Assembly (NCBI RefSeq): GCF_905147365.1
Contig: NC_056421.1
Location: 10,682,001-10,746,000 of the forward strand
Direction of reading: 5' to 3'
Source: Aricia agestis
Taxonomy: Eukaryota > Arthropoda > Insecta > Lepidoptera > Lycaenidae
DNA length: 64,000 bases
Part shown: piece after piece, positions 60,001 through 63,940 of the stretch
Position numbering within the stretch: the first letter of the stretch is position 1
Layout of the letters: every line of letters begins with the position of its first letter
Position numbers and translations under genes: made by a program
The notes under the pieces: generated by a model
What the model was told of the DNA's origin: nothing
The model's database searches: none
What the model saw: only the letters and a program-made list of their open reading frames with translations

Positions 60001-63000
60001 CATATCTTGGTGAATTTTTAAGCTATCAGAGTCATTCTTTCAGCGATGTTTCTATTTCTTAAGGGTCTTTCAATTACCAATAAGAAAAAAATAATAGTCA
60101 TCAAGCCTATTCAATGTTTATAGCTGCGATTTAGGATAGGTTTAACTTAACGCGACCAATTACTTAGTTCCAGTTCTGGCATCTTCCTACGAATCAACTT
60201 CTCTTATAGTACAAAACCACATGGCAGACAAAAAGCAACAAGGAATAGCGTAATAGTGGAGTGCATGTTGAAAAGTGAGCCTGTTGAGTCTGGGAATGAA
60301 ACTCACCATCACCAAAATATACAAACAGTTTTGACGAGTATTTAAACCAATGTTTTAAACATTCTTGCACACATTTTAATTTAAGCACTTTCATTTAATA
60401 TTTACCCATCAATGTCTTTCTCAATTTGATCTTCTGTATCTGAATTATTGTGGCTGCTACTGTTCACGATTGAGTTAGGCTCGCTCATCTGCAATTAATT
60501 TTTTTTCTGATTTAAAAACTGTTTATATACCTTGACCAAAATGTTTTGTCTTTACTTAGAAATAAAAGACCAGCTTGAGGATATTATATTTTAATAGTGG
60601 CAATCGACCTATACAAATGACATGAAATTAAATGCAATTACGTAAATAAATTTTGTATATAATCTCAAACATAATATTATTTACAGTAAAAAGTCATAAC
60701 TCATACACATCAATTAGATCCAGTGTGCAACTTTTCAACGTATTTCTTAGCAATATTTTCCAATAGTTGTACACAAATAGACTACCATCGGTTTATAATA
60801 ATTTTGCCTATAAGCAATTTAATATTTGGATTTTAACACCAATTACACCTATTTCTAATCTTAAAGCAATATATTTCCTCTTGACCTCATTAAAAGATAT
60901 TTTAGTTTACAAAAAAGTAAGTTCATATTATTGAATGTGAGCACTAAAAAAGTTTCTTTATCTTCTAACCTTTTTTGTGCTGGAGTTTGAATTTTCTTCT
61001 TCTATATTATTACTCAGTCCATTTTCCACAACTTCTGACTTATCACTATCCTCTGTGTCATGTTTAGATTTCTTTTCCTCGTCTTTCTTATTAGAATCAG
61101 TAGATTTTTTTGAAACATCTCCAGTCTCTTCGAGAAGTGATTTTCTTATCTCTCTTAAAGTTGATTTGAGCTGTTCATCTTCAGTTTCCGAGCTTGATGA
61201 GTATGTTAAAAGCATCTTCTTTGCATGCATGCTTTCCATTATGTGTTTTCGTTTTGATGGTGTTATACTATCACTTTTTCTTCTTTTTTTCTCATCTGAT
61301 CCCTTAACATTTTCATCTGACGAATCTTTCATAAGAGATGATTTAACTATTTCTGTTTCATCGTCAGATTTTCTTTTACTGTTTGGTTCTGGAGTTTTCT
61401 GTTTTTCAGTATCCTGTAGTGTTCCATTACCTTGAGATTCTTCTGGTGCACTCTCTTTATCACTTCTTGGACTTGAACTTTTTAAGAAATTTTCAATGGC
61501 ATTCTTTGTTTTCTTGATAATTTCAGTATCAGATTTTTCAGAATCAGAATCATTCAACAAAGAATTTTTAACATTATCATTACTAGCAGTAACATTTTTA
61601 CTTTTCTCAATCATCTTATTAGCATCGACTGTTGGTTCCATATGACATTCAAATAAAATTTTTCCATTTTGTGTTATCCTTTTAAGATTCTGTGTGACAA
61701 GATACTCGTCAGTAAATTTCGGCAATTTTACAACTTTGATATTAAATTCCTTAGGAACAAATTCTTTCACTTCTATCCTCTTTTGTATCCAGTACTCCTC
61801 ATCCTTATCTGTTCTTGTTCCTGATTGTTTATCTTTACTCCTTTTTAATTTACTTTTACCTTTTTTATCTCTATCTTTTTTATCTTTATCTTTGGTTTTT
61901 GAAAGTTTACAATGTACTATTTTTACTTCACTGTCGCTATCACTTATTTCAACTAAAGTTGCATCAACTGCCTTACTAAACTCATTCTTTTTAGGACTAC
62001 TTAGCAACTTACTAATATCCACACATTTAATGAGCGGTTTTGTTTCTGTTTTTACATCTTCAGGACCATTTGTTCCTTGGACACTACTGTCTCTGTCTTC
62101 TTGTTCTTTTTCTGTAATTGTATTATTGTCACTAGATAGCTTTGTCTTTTTAGAAGGGTTGTCATTATGTTGGGAATTTTCTTTATTTTCACTATGAGAT
62201 TTATTCTCGTCCATTTTCCCTGCAGTAACTGTACAAATATTTTTCTTACTAATTTCATTATCTTTATCTACTGTACATTCGTCCAATGATGGGTATGGAG
62301 TTTTTGGGATTTCTTTATTTAGTTCTTGTGTTTCTTTATCTGTATCTGAACTGTCGTCAATAAATCTTATGCGTTTAAGTCTCCTCTTTTTAATTTTATT
62401 TTTATGACAATTAGCCTCTTCTAGTGACTCTCGGCTTTGAGTGTTTGTTTCATCAATATTATTTTTACTTTTTCTCATTTCTTTATCTTGCCTATCACCA
62501 TTTTCTTTGCTTGAGGTACCTTTTGGCTCTACACTGCTCGATTCAACTTCATTTTCTGGGGACACCTTTGTTTCAAGTTCACAAGGTTTTTCTACTGGTT
62601 CTGCAAGAGGCTCTTCATCAGTACAAGTTTTAATATTAGCAGTAGGCTGGGCTTCGACTGAATCTTTTTCTGTACTAAGATTGACTTCTTTACATTCAGG
62701 TAAGGATGTGTTTTCTTCGCTCTCATCTTTACTACTTCTGTGTCTTTCAAGTATTGTGCTTTTTCTTTTTCTCATTCTGTATAGCTCGCAATCATAGTAA
62801 ACGGGATATTTTTCTTGAAAATCACTAGCCATTGCAGCTGCCTTTACTTTTGCTGACATATAATGTTTTACGTTTACACTTTTTTTTATTTTTAGTTTGC
62901 GTGATTTATAGACGATATACTCAGTTTTGGTATTATCGGATTTCTCCCTTTTTGTTTTCCCGCCAATTTCAGACGCTTGATTATCACAGATATGTGTCAA

Positions 63001-63228
63001 TACTCGTTTCACGCCGCTCTCCACGTTCTCTATCGACTTTTTGGACAATTCGCATATAAGTAAAACCTTGTTGGCCGCTTTTCGAACTGCGTGTGCATTT
63101 CTTAACTTCTCCTTACTAATTCTTTTATCTTTTAAGCTTTCGGTACGAGTCCGCAAGTTGGATCCTAATCTCGATAAATAATCCATTGCTTCACATAAGA
63201 CATCACTAACGGGCACTGCGTCCGCCAT
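19747..63228 (-). CDS. Atrx: SNF2-family chromatin remodeller ATRX/XNP
   Basis: 28 coding exons chain with canonical splice sites and consistent phases into 5859 nt (1952 residues plus stop); coordinates are in the four block entries. Order: acidic/basic low-complexity N-terminus (1 to ~1030), SNF2 ATPase lobe 1 with GCILAHCMGLGKTLQ (K1099) and the ATRX-type DEGH box (1220-1223), lobe 2 with RLDGSTSCENR and SWNPSHDVQSIFRVYRFGQ (to ~1645), then a Q/M-rich C-terminus. DEGH and the lobe 2 sequence separate ATRX from ISWI, CHD and RAD54. Known role: nuclear ATP-dependent remodeller that deposits H3.3 with DAXX and supports heterochromatin and telomere stability. No ADD zinc finger is seen, as in Drosophila XNP. 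Introns hold two intact LTR elements. Confidence 0.93.
19927..20456. other. Atrx intron 27, no feature seen
   Basis: Sequence between Atrx exons 28 and 27. No ORF or repeat pair that I can support. Confidence 0.4.
20619..20815 (-). repeat. interspersed repeat ending ctagctgtcccggc
   Basis: Starts actagctgtcccggcaaacg and includes ccatcgctatcccgtcg. Related in reverse orientation to 26215-26543. Unclassified; its constant edge and AT-rich other end are SINE- or LINE-tail-like. Confidence 0.6.
21415..22282. other. Atrx intron 25, nothing recognised
   Basis: AT-rich intron sequence with a short GC-richer stretch near 21905-22220. The open frames look accidental. Confidence 0.35.
22283..22438. 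mobile_element. 156-bp foldback element
   Basis: The arms ggccggtataaatagtcagt and the inverted actgactatttataccggcc extend to about 65 bp on each side, around a ~25-bp centre. A partial related copy lies at 55377-55470. Confidence 0.85.
22947..23077. mobile_element. MITE with ~30-bp TIRs
   Basis: taaggctgcgtttccactga on the left and tcagtggaatcgcagcctta on the right. It is directly followed by a different TIR element sharing the TA junction. Confidence 0.8.
23076..23296. mobile_element. MITE with ~33-bp TIRs
   Basis: tatagtccgtgcaatccacg on the left mirrors cgtggattgcacggactata on the right; the TIR continues with aagacgcgccccac. The TA at each edge may be the target duplication. Confidence 0.85.
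24022..24180. repeat. dispersed repeat, copy 2 of 2
   Basis: Homologous to 13427-13593, including cacactaaaatatggcaata and acacaaaattgtgtaccgaa at the same end. Confidence 0.65.
24469..24660. mobile_element. MITE with ~70-bp TIRs
   Basis: Left arm includes gcagcggcgaggcgagcact and tgattttaaactttat; right arm is inverted, with agtgctcgcctcgccgctgc. Possible TA/TTAA target. It lies in the intron just upstream (transcript sense) of Atrx exon 24. Confidence 0.8.
24988..25133 (+). repeat. interspersed repeat ending ccgggacagctag
   Basis: Contains cgaaaacggctgaacggatt and gaagtccagggaaggtttt. Further copies at 41333-41484 and, reversed, 53045-53192. Unclassified. Confidence 0.7.
25175..40898 (-). 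CDS. Atrx: Atrx exons 14-23, insert and ATPase lobe 2
   Basis: Exons 40898-40723, 40055-39934, 39477-39354, 39206-39138, 38788-38653, 38202-38028, 34304-34192, 26940-26832, 26175-26004, 25387-25175. Exon 14 starts YYCMVQFVKPNLLG and exon 16 has RIWTHPLVLKYNSER, both ATRX-specific. Exons 17-18 encode the charged insert between the lobes (DDSSDMSDDSRKKSKKKK). Exons 19-22 carry helicase motifs IV to VI, ending RVYRFGQ. The gypsy element lies in the intron between exons 20 and 21, in sense orientation, and the permuted gypsy remnant between exons 19 and 20. Confidence 0.92.
25440..25600. repeat. dispersed repeat with poly-C tract
   Basis: gcgccctgggcgac is repeated loosely, and a run of about 16 C occurs at 25559-25574. 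Looks like an old insect repeat fragment. Confidence 0.35.
25797..25949 (+). repeat. SINE-like dispersed repeat, copy 4 (5' part)
   Basis: acgtgggagagccatacttc through the start of the ccctattcc block. The 3' half is missing. Confidence 0.75.
26215..26543 (+). repeat. interspersed repeat ending ccgggacagctagt
   Basis: Starts in ATATAA repeats, contains cgaaacggctttactgattt and gcgatggacgttgccatgg, and ends gccgggacagctag. Related to 20619-20815. Confidence 0.65.
26615..26784. mobile_element. short inverted-repeat element
   Basis: cgagtcgcagaatttcgg at 26623-26640 is inverted at 26754-26776. The interior is AT-rich. MITE-like. Confidence 0.55.
27071..27214. repeat. small TIR-like repeat, copy 1
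   Basis: agcgagcccctagacgatca and a weakly inverted end ctaggggcttag. Related sequence at 38441-38610 and a fragment at 24893-24960. Confidence 0.5.
27474..28030 (-). repeat. gypsy 3' LTR
   Basis: Begins TGTTAC and ends GTAACA. Appears identical to 33248-33804. Confidence 0.95.
28031..28041 (-). other. gypsy polypurine tract
   Basis: On the - strand, gaggggagtag lies between the pol stop and the 3' LTR, the expected plus-strand primer site. Confidence 0.7.
28042..31608 (-). CDS. pol: gypsy pol polyprotein (PR-RT-RH-IN)
   Basis: About 1189 codons, intact. Aspartic protease LDTGASRTIV near residue 37, reverse transcriptase with VYLDDVII near residue 458, RNase H near TDASNTAIGW (about 601), integrase zinc finger near 860-900, and DD(35)E core around AVDVAGPF and SDQGRNFESQ. 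It ends with a short C-terminal tail closing DEHL. The open frame extends upstream without a proper ATG and overlaps the 3' end of gag in the -1 frame, so it is probably made as a gag-pol fusion by frameshifting. Confidence 0.93.
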   Translation of the reverse strand: MLADTEEAPITVISQACSGNSLVIQGTINRTDCKMTLDTGASRTIVNPNLVKAARRHKRRINCRLLTASGQPIPVLGEMSVTINVGGSSYPHDVIVAEIMDDCILGLDFMKKHNCRINVADGVFKCGEEEIFILGGACGKVECVKKVIIPGRAEARVLVKLPPAGKKKSNRCVLIEDTPTKTSAHKLMTARTLVSRSSNAVVRVLNLGDREFCLNKGDVIGKCEEVVWMRKCNSITGSDSANTSNYGIVTELLDDCKSNLTYSQSMKAKKFLQRHANIFSSQEGDLGRTSMVQHRIDTGSENPIRQRARRIPIAKEKEVEGLLEDMRRNKIIEPSASPWCSPVVLVKKKDGSTRFCVDYRRLNDVTKKDSYPLPRIDDTLDTLSGMKWFSTLDLKSGYWQVEIHPKDKEKTAFSTGKGLWQFNVMPFGLCNAPATFERLMECVLAGLVGEACLVYLDDVIIVGRDFEDHLRNLERVFAKIEGAKLKLNPKKCRLFRSKVNYLGHVISSDGIQTDPEKLEAVQNWPTPKNKTEVRAFLGLCSYYRRFVKGFSEIAKPLHRLTEDKRQFIWDETSEDSFQKLKKHLCETPILGYPQPEGQFIVDTDASNTAIGWVLSQKQGEREVVIAYFSKSLSKPERNYCVTRRELLAVVKTLQHFSKYLIGRQFLLRTDHAALKWLLQFKNPEGQVARWIEQLQEYDFKTEHRSGKSHGNADALSRRPCSEDCKHCVKQESNEVTLKLTKTSPLGPWENDAMREAQETDDDLRHIITWKKRGDEKPIWSEVAPTGAITKAYWAQWDSLILQNGIIYRKWEKTNGREFHLQIVVPRTRVPDVLREMHDGVSGGHLGVKRTLTKVRERFYWLHCRDDVQDWCRKCTTCAAVKGPQTRSRGSLRLYNVGAPWERIAVDVAGPFPVTESGNKYFMVVMDYFTKWPEVFAIPNQEATTVASKLVEEVISRFGVPLEIHSDQGRNFESQVFQEVCRILGMYKTRTTAYQSQSDGMVERFNQTLERHLAKLVDDKQKDWDKYIPLFLLSYRTAEHESIKATPAYVNYGRELRVPVDLLTGGSPEEPKTVPDYVCDLREKMRYIHAMVRENGLQSSENMKTRYDRKSNTSGFEEGSLVWLHNPTRRKGKSPKLQTKWDGPYKVVTRLNDVTYRIQKQPRGTFKVVHIDRLARYHGSNNDARDEHL
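31629..33221 (-). CDS. gag: gypsy gag polyprotein
   Basis: 530 codons from the ATG at 33221, chosen because it is the first ATG after the primer site. The first third is a P/T/A/H-rich repeat array (units like PPTLGEATPTGSAH). A coiled-coil stretch follows (repeated AQDRKLGALQE), then a capsid-like domain (VPPYDGTTSWNAYRQQFQTV) and a CCHC zinc knuckle CYKCGERGHLQLNC near the end. The stop is at 31629-31631. Confidence 0.9.
   Translation of the reverse strand: MPLTPREDFKGSVRTRAQRAAAIDSERGVAEATPTGDQAPPTEGQVPLTGPAHLTPPTDHAHQAPPTLGEATPTGSAHRDTPTGHAPQAPPTLAVATPTGSAHQAPPTQATPTGAAHWAPPAQAPSTSSIYPATPVVSTAPQMALQLESIIELIQALQESQKAESQALKDSQKAMMESQDRKFGALQEAQDRKLGALQEAQDRKLSALQESQEQQKDLQEKALLAIKDVSDTVTKLRKDVDVMDERVTGLGVDVENVKTGLTELQKKVVRLETTGVATCSGNSGVAHGPRVKVPPYDGTTSWNAYRQQFQTVASANGWNDEQRLTALTVALRGQALSVLEAHTGNGFQDLMEALESRYGERHLEHVFRAQLRDRVQRPGEGLQQWALEIEKLVKKAHPGADAKMVDTNIVQAFVDGIRDLEVRAAVRLRHHTSLKEALAHALEVEAVRRDIRQTYKIREVSEEVKEVKAPTKRSSGAMCYKCGERGHLQLNCPQKETQMARMKMLEERLKQMEELQKQGASFPARDQGNE
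31635..31641 (-). promoter_or_regulatory. -1 ribosomal frameshift heptamer GGGAAAC
   Basis: On the - strand the last gag codons read CAG GGA AAC GAA TAA. G GGA AAC fits the X XXY YYZ slippery pattern, and a -1 shift enters the pol frame exactly there. It lies one codon before the gag stop. Confidence 0.7.
33228..33245 (-). other. gypsy primer binding site
   Basis: Two bases inside the 5' LTR, the - strand reads tggtgtcagaagtg, complementary to the 3' end of a tRNA-Leu acceptor as I recall it (…CACTTCTGACACCA). Confidence 0.65.
33248..33804 (-). repeat. gypsy 5' LTR
   Basis: 557 bp, TG...CA ends, apparently identical to the 3' LTR. Includes a TATA-like ttttatatgg stretch and an aataaa. Confidence 0.95.
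34336..34522 (-). repeat. interspersed repeat of the atgacgcccgcaactccg type
   Basis: Reverse-oriented relative to 41932-42110: tccatactaataatattata, then accactgaaccgattttgct, then ggaattgcgggcttcatcta. Further copies at 44561-44776 and 57165-57288. Unclassified. Confidence 0.65.
34850..35813 (+). pseudogene. gypsy integrase C-terminal half and pol tail
   Basis: Open from the left edge. Integrase core ITTDQGRQFESQ and RTTPYHPQSNGM, then a chromo-like GPYKVLRREEKYYVIQL segment, then a repetitive P/T/L-rich tail with LPVTS units. It ends at a stop followed by a polypurine stretch (35811-35820) and TGTAGCAGTACC, an LTR-like start at 35824. Confidence 0.75.
35886..37109 (+). pseudogene. gypsy reverse transcriptase and RNase H
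   Basis: Begins LADFPGITRLTAMNITPKH and contains FIDDLLIASS (catalytic YxDD as FIDD), then RNase H with IFSDASDTAAGAV. Between SSPLHVVPKKT and TIDLNRAYQQ the sequence departs from the family, suggesting compensating frameshifts. A stop follows LTFALQ, and homology continues in another frame to about 37320. Confidence 0.75.
37376..37724 (+). pseudogene. gypsy integrase N-terminal half
   Basis: Zinc-finger region with HNISHPGTKATRKLI (HH) and CIQCQRSK (CC), then THIDIVGPLP and TMIDRSTKWPEA. It stops at the CTGAAGCT edge. Confidence 0.75.
37725..38010 (+). other. retroelement 3' tail with second LTR-like start
   Basis: Non-homologous to the integrase. Ends with cggggggga then TGTGGCGGTACCCAC at 37936, resembling the TGTAGCAGTACCTACG start at 35824. 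Probably the 3' end of a related element. Confidence 0.4.
38441..38610. repeat. small TIR-like repeat, copy 2
   Basis: ttagcgggcccttagacgat with a diverged inverted end near 38590-38610. Related to 27071-27214. Confidence 0.5.
39014..39048. repeat. (CA)n microsatellite
   Basis: About 17 uninterrupted CA units in an Atrx intron. Confidence 0.97.
39654..39842. repeat. diverged copy of the ctagctgtgcc repeat family
   Basis: actagctgtgccccgcggtg followed by AT-rich sequence. Looks like an old relative of the tagctgtcccggc family. Confidence 0.4.
40082..40255. repeat. three tandem ~60-66 bp units
   Basis: ttatgaatattRgaatttgt starts units at 40082, 40142 and 40208; each also has cgttcgcgtatct. 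It lies just upstream (transcript sense) of Atrx exon 15. Confidence 0.85.
41083..41144. repeat. short perfect-arm hairpin
   Basis: ttttcacttttgtatgggga and its inverted copy flank a short centre containing cgagc. Confidence 0.8.
41333..41484 (+). repeat. interspersed repeat ending ccgggacagccag
   Basis: Same family as 24988-25133: gagaacggctgaacggattg and gaagtccagggaaggttt. Confidence 0.7.
41932..42110 (+). repeat. interspersed repeat, atgacgcccgc family
   Basis: aggtgacgcccgccactccg, then ttccgggataaaaagtat, then aatattagtgtggatt. Opposite orientation to 34336-34522. Confidence 0.7.
42111..42159. repeat. 49-bp hairpin
   Basis: gggccatccataaagt pairs with actttatggatggtccc. Confidence 0.75.
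42208..52560 (-). CDS. Atrx: Atrx exons 8-13, ATPase lobe 1
   Basis: Exons 52560-52468, 52179-52039, 44913-44797, 44165-43999, 43242-43079, 42345-42208. Exon 9 ends VDKGLVKKLKPHQ, the usual entry to the SNF2 domain. Exon 10 holds motif I (GLGKT), exon 11 motif Ia (RVLVVCPLSTVLNW), exon 12 the GYEMFRNL block, and exon 13 motif II (DEGH) and motif III (RIVLTGTPLQNN). All expected lobe 1 motifs are present, so the enzyme should be active. The intron between exons 9 and 10 contains the BEL/Pao element in antisense orientation. Confidence 0.93.
42409..42570. mobile_element. foldback element with near-perfect 29-bp core stem
   Basis: The core ctaccacatgggcgtggaaa and its inverted copy span 42463-42526 with a ~6-nt loop. 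Weaker pairing extends to tttccaaaaattag at the outer edges. Confidence 0.8.
42773..42898. mobile_element. 126-bp MITE
   Basis: TIRs tatagtctatcaagaaagtg and cactttcttgacagactata, extending to about 35 bp through aagaaattaaaaagt. Confidence 0.8.
43324..43376. repeat. short palindrome
   Basis: tgccatgtcccaa and ttgggacatggca flank an AT-rich palindromic centre. Confidence 0.75.
43647..43990 (+). repeat. SINE-like dispersed repeat, copy 5
   Basis: Nearly full-length copy with pyrimidine-rich block, ctgcagctcttctgacgctg and an A-rich tail. It ends 9 bp from Atrx exon 11, so it abuts the splice donor. Confidence 0.8.
44561..44776 (-). repeat. interspersed repeat, atgacgcccgc family (reversed)
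   Basis: tccatactatactaacatta, gtctgtctgtctgttacctc, gcaacggaattgcgggcgcc. It lies 20 bp from Atrx exon 10. Confidence 0.75.
44958..45168 (+). repeat. BEL/Pao 5' LTR
   Basis: TGTTGGCGAC at the start and CGTTATCA at the end. Same as 51188-51398 by eye. Confidence 0.93.
45171..45184 (+). other. BEL/Pao primer binding site (tentative)
   Basis: tggtccttc, two bases after the LTR, complements the last bases of tRNA-Tyr as I recall them; the match is only about nine bases. Confidence 0.4.
45402..51167 (+). CDS. BEL/Pao gag-pol polyprotein
   Basis: 1921 residues, uninterrupted. N-terminal charged coiled coil (about 100-180), DUF1759-type gag domain (about 260-450), CCHC-like knuckles CSFCKKGQHLIRAC and CYRCLKTYPHSWNNC (about 482-530), retropepsin-like LLDEGSTATLID near 634, reverse transcriptase with HYMDDYLSSH near 1050, Pao-type RNase H with KPLSIPRLELQAAL near 1265, integrase with FTGLDYFGPF and LSDNGTNFVGA (about 1625-1695), and a DUF5641 C-terminus. 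This order is diagnostic for BEL/Pao. The ATG at 45402 follows a ~230-bp leader. Confidence 0.95.
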   Translation: MLTRSKSSRKSIAEAATAEAEQTQCSDRSLHDVRLVSNTGSEIDPASLAGRVLQPTDTAPSGASPGPEADDHPSRRRTREAFFQSTNASSCSGRTGNECTQSSRSSAAVRAERLTLEAECTRQQLKRQRELSQRDAERERELARLEAEVEQAELRAKLAASELKDKSRCSSYSSLRRTASWVRGQNMAIAGDRPGRTPAVTLGNTQGPPVQLADLTFEALSPRATANPCPPTQMTGTNGGLPRADSSSEPIARLAQAINALADRPKRPELVPFAGELSQWLAFKSSYDRSNANFSAAENISRLQNAIRGPAYHSVASLLWTSLDPQEIIDALQQTYARPEILVAREISDIRGSPKISTPEHLNALANKLRNLISTIKILNQNDYLYSPELFRSILLKLNEHTRSRFTDFAAACMPSSQNMTKLETLSKFLLAEADKQLKYNFVFDIVNVTPRPPVYTMHKTFPKRVESVHATTSGNSVPTCSFCKKGQHLIRACQPFLSLSVSDRWQWVKDSKACYRCLKTYPHSWNNCRGTKRCGVDGCLRRHHALLHGQTDITLRAPADVQVTNTSTDVQSAVTSATIRNSSETEAPLQISNTDLPQFPETPQPVNFPRGLLKIIAVTIEGPDGEYETTALLDEGSTATLIDSEVATRIGAVPIRRERVRLEGVGDMSKVVDVSYVNFYIRGRNKTERHLVENARAIKPLNLRVRNDKVNVVNYDHLAALSTDLTTSSDPPSILIGAPDWHLTVSREVRCGRKNEPVASRTLLGWVLHGASSNSSKPMQFVNQLNVHQHCDELDALIKSQYDIDSLGITKSLPRQSVDDARAVSIIDESARRLADGRFEVALPWKEHLPNVVPDSYPQALSRLKALERQMSKDPKFEVAFRKFITDILSKGYAEECEPSTYHGSDQHRSRVRWYLPIFGVFHPQKKKLRAVHDAAATTRGVSLNSMLLQGPDLLRSLIDILFRFREGPVALNADIKEMFPQIKISPKDRDAQRFLWRSNGVVREYRMSSMIFGAVCSPFIALHLKDKNAKEFQSTHPEACSAILNDHYMDDYLSSHFNIADAARIASEIVMVHKNCQFEMRSWISNVPDALSKIPKELRSDCDDVYLPSNKEVGVLGVKWNPARDTLTFRATTETTDEAVTKRIVLSNVMKLYDPLGLLTPITIWGRILIQKLWREGVGWDTLLPSKYVEEYKAWCKLLREASSIEVPRCYLLNLERSDIQLHVISDGGEQAYACVAFWRVIYTDGTVSVALIGSKARVAPLKPLSIPRLELQAALIASRFSQRIKSAHRLKPSRTIFWTDSTTVLKWIRSDARNFKPFVAHRLGEIAELSNPSDWRWLPTSLNVADDATKPKVLKLEANHRWFSGPPFLLQTEDFWPKETQANTANLSDSELKPEIVGLLTEEPFSKFPVPDPRRFSSWLRLLRSTARVYQFARLFMSKITRSADLNSSIFMSIGPGSTTSLLQLLESDLAWAEKTLLRHSQWDCFAEEITHLRASQPLPKASRIASLCAFLDKDNLLRADTRIKLALTATEDVKAPIILDGRSHIVRLLIMELHVKMGHGFDETVLNELRQRYRITNARKTIKSVSSSCAGCRRFKGRPVLPPTGDLPLERLNHHTRPFTFTGLDYFGPFAVAVGRRQEKRYVALFTCLVTRAIHLEVVTTLSADAAITSLRRFIARRGSPKQILSDNGTNFVGASKEMRKLHGGPVIDFATNGRIRWRFIPPAAPFMGGAWERLVRTVKNALKTTLKNRSLPKEDTFRTLLLKAEAIVNSRPLTYVPTATDAPEAITPFHFLIGTSSVVPWTNDLTDGEFSQRQEWRKALRLADHFWARWLREYLPTLREKLKESQPYQDIKEGDVVLIVDPTLPRGLWPLARVLRTYPGQDGRVRVADLLTKGGTLRRPARKLIVLEAQPVATEF
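51174..51187 (+). other. BEL/Pao polypurine tract
   Basis: gggggaggg just before the 3' LTR and just after the ORF stop. Confidence 0.75.
51188..51398 (+). repeat. BEL/Pao 3' LTR
   Basis: 211 bp, apparently identical to the 5' LTR. Confidence 0.93.
51738..51982. mobile_element. hAT-type MITE family, copy 3 (one end missing)
   Basis: catgaagttaatatacctag at one end, inner ctcgagctgtcaaacgaaac and cggcacgtgccgactggacg. Inverted relative to copy 1 and lacking the second TIR. Confidence 0.75.
52680..63228 (-). CDS. Atrx: Atrx exons 1-7, N-terminal region
   Basis: Coding exons in transcript order: 63228-60970, 60488-60406, 55917-55754, 55196-55081, 54352-54327, 54096-53896, 52785-52680. Exon 1 alone encodes 753 residues. 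It opens MADAVPVSDVLCEAMDYLSR and is then dominated by S/D/E/K runs such as EISDSDSEVKIVHC. Exon 3 carries a basic patch SLRRTRTRHSRTRRTRS. Exon 5 is only 26 nt. No zinc-binding cysteine cluster exists here, so the ADD domain is truly absent from this model unless it lies further upstream. The donor of exon 1 is AAAAAG/GTTAGA. Confidence 0.85.
53045..53192 (-). repeat. interspersed repeat, tagctgtcccggc family (reversed)
   Basis: actagctgtcccggcgaact, ccttccctggacttctccga, cagccgttttcgagttttag, then an ATATAA tail. Confidence 0.75.
53269..53503. mobile_element. tandem pair of related foldback units
   Basis: ggcctgtttcaccgcttcctgataagg-type ends occur in both orientations (outer ends at 53269 and 53503). 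An internal repeat of tttgacaga...ccatact...ctgtcaa...gtggtggatagcc appears twice. Confidence 0.65.
53551..53805. mobile_element. nested foldback with four gaaaccgttttgagact ends
   Basis: The motif lies at 53551 and 53661 (forward) and, inverted, at 53741 and 53784. Inner sequences cgtgaaatgacgtt and aacgtcatttcacg also pair. Confidence 0.7.
54524..54669. mobile_element. MITE with gttcRgacacaRcgggaacc ends
   Basis: gttcggacacagcgggaacc on the left and ggttcccgttgtgtctgaac on the right. Its right end was the target of the hAT-type MITE that follows. Confidence 0.75.
54670..54944. mobile_element. hAT-type MITE family, copy 4
   Basis: Complete 275-bp copy with TIRs cataaagttaatatacctag and ctaggtatattaactttata. 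Flanked by a perfect 8-bp duplication gtctgaac (54662-54669 and 54945-54952), the hallmark of hAT insertion. Confidence 0.9.
55377..55470. repeat. partial copy of the 22283 foldback element
   Basis: ggttcggctctgtgattcac then atcttgagtgctgactattt and ataccagcc. One arm is shortened. Confidence 0.65.
56033..57063. mobile_element. ~1.03-kb foldback element with arms of ~170 bp or more
   Basis: Left arm from ggttggaaaaatcgaaagca through ggagataaacatactaaaag and agcc(g)gagtgagg. The right arm repeats these in inverted order, ending ttttccaacca. Arm pairing weakens around 56230 and 56570. No coding capacity. Confidence 0.75.
57165..57288 (+). repeat. interspersed repeat, atgacgcccgc family
   Basis: actagataatgcccgcaact, ttttccgggacaaaaag, gtttagcggtttgggcg. 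Confidence 0.65.
57289..58293. other. old repeat-derived sequence
   Basis: Contains two facing copies of ggcgtatgacacg(t/g) (57294 and 58135) and a stretch ending tttttagaagtcggttaaa that looks like an old retroelement 3' end. Open frames here are short and not protein-like. Confidence 0.35.
58294..59311. mobile_element. ~1.02-kb element with ~125-bp TIRs
   Basis: Left aaccccgccaaaaaacttta through ttagtccataattattgttg to gtgtgtcgg; the right arm is the inverted copy, ending ttggcgggggtt. The interior has GC-rich gcggatttccgtcaa and ccccggcaacagtgtg blocks that may be a second nested element. Confidence 0.8.
59312..60405. other. Atrx intron, repeat traces only
   Basis: AT-rich. A degenerate ccatcaatgaaatggattcc fragment (59565) belongs to the same family as 3029. 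No gene seen. Confidence 0.4.
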
Positions 63229-63257
63229 TTCGCGTTCGACTCGCTTATATTGATGCA

Positions 63258-63940
63258 CTGTATAAATATTTAATGAACGCAAAAGTTAAATGCTTAAAAT
63301 TAAACGCACTAACTTAATTATTCGACATTTTTCTACGAAAAAATTGGTTACTATTTTCGATAAACATCAAAATGTCGGACATTGGCAAATGACGACCAAA
63401 GAATAATAACTCCGGGCATAGATAAAAAAATATTTTTTTTTTATTCAGGACATTGACACGCTCCGTTTTGTGAATATGTAAAATAAACATTTTTATACAT
63501 TTTTTTGTACCAGTTTCTTGAGTCTTTTATTTATATTTGCTCAAAAACTACAATCTCTAATTGATTTATAAGATGTAGCTATAATTTAAAGCGTGGCGTA
63601 AACCAAGTCATACATAATTTATTTGAAAAGTGTTAAATATCTCAGGAAAAATCGGCTTAGAATGAAACGTTTATTGGCAATAATGCTCCCTAACTTGATC
63701 GGGTTATATGAACCACTATGTACAAAATATACACCTATCACGAAATAGCGGCACTATTTTATATAGAGTATGTATGTGGATATGTGCATAATTTATTGCG
63801 ATTCTCATATAAAATTTAACACTGCAGACGAAAATGTTAATAGTTATTACAGTATGAACTAGCAATCTTACAAGGAAAATTCAAGCGCTAGCAAGAAATG
63901 TAGCACAAAAAAATAGAGGTACTAATTTTTTTGTACTTAC
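63258..63940. other. region upstream of Atrx exon 1 (likely intron)
   Basis: AT-rich, no repeat pair recognised. A splice acceptor TTTATACAG ends at 63258 on the - strand. Confidence 0.4.

Noticed and set aside
60977..62797. + strand S/L/F-rich ORFs
   Set aside because: Complement of the S/D/E/K-rich Atrx exon 1; not independent genes.
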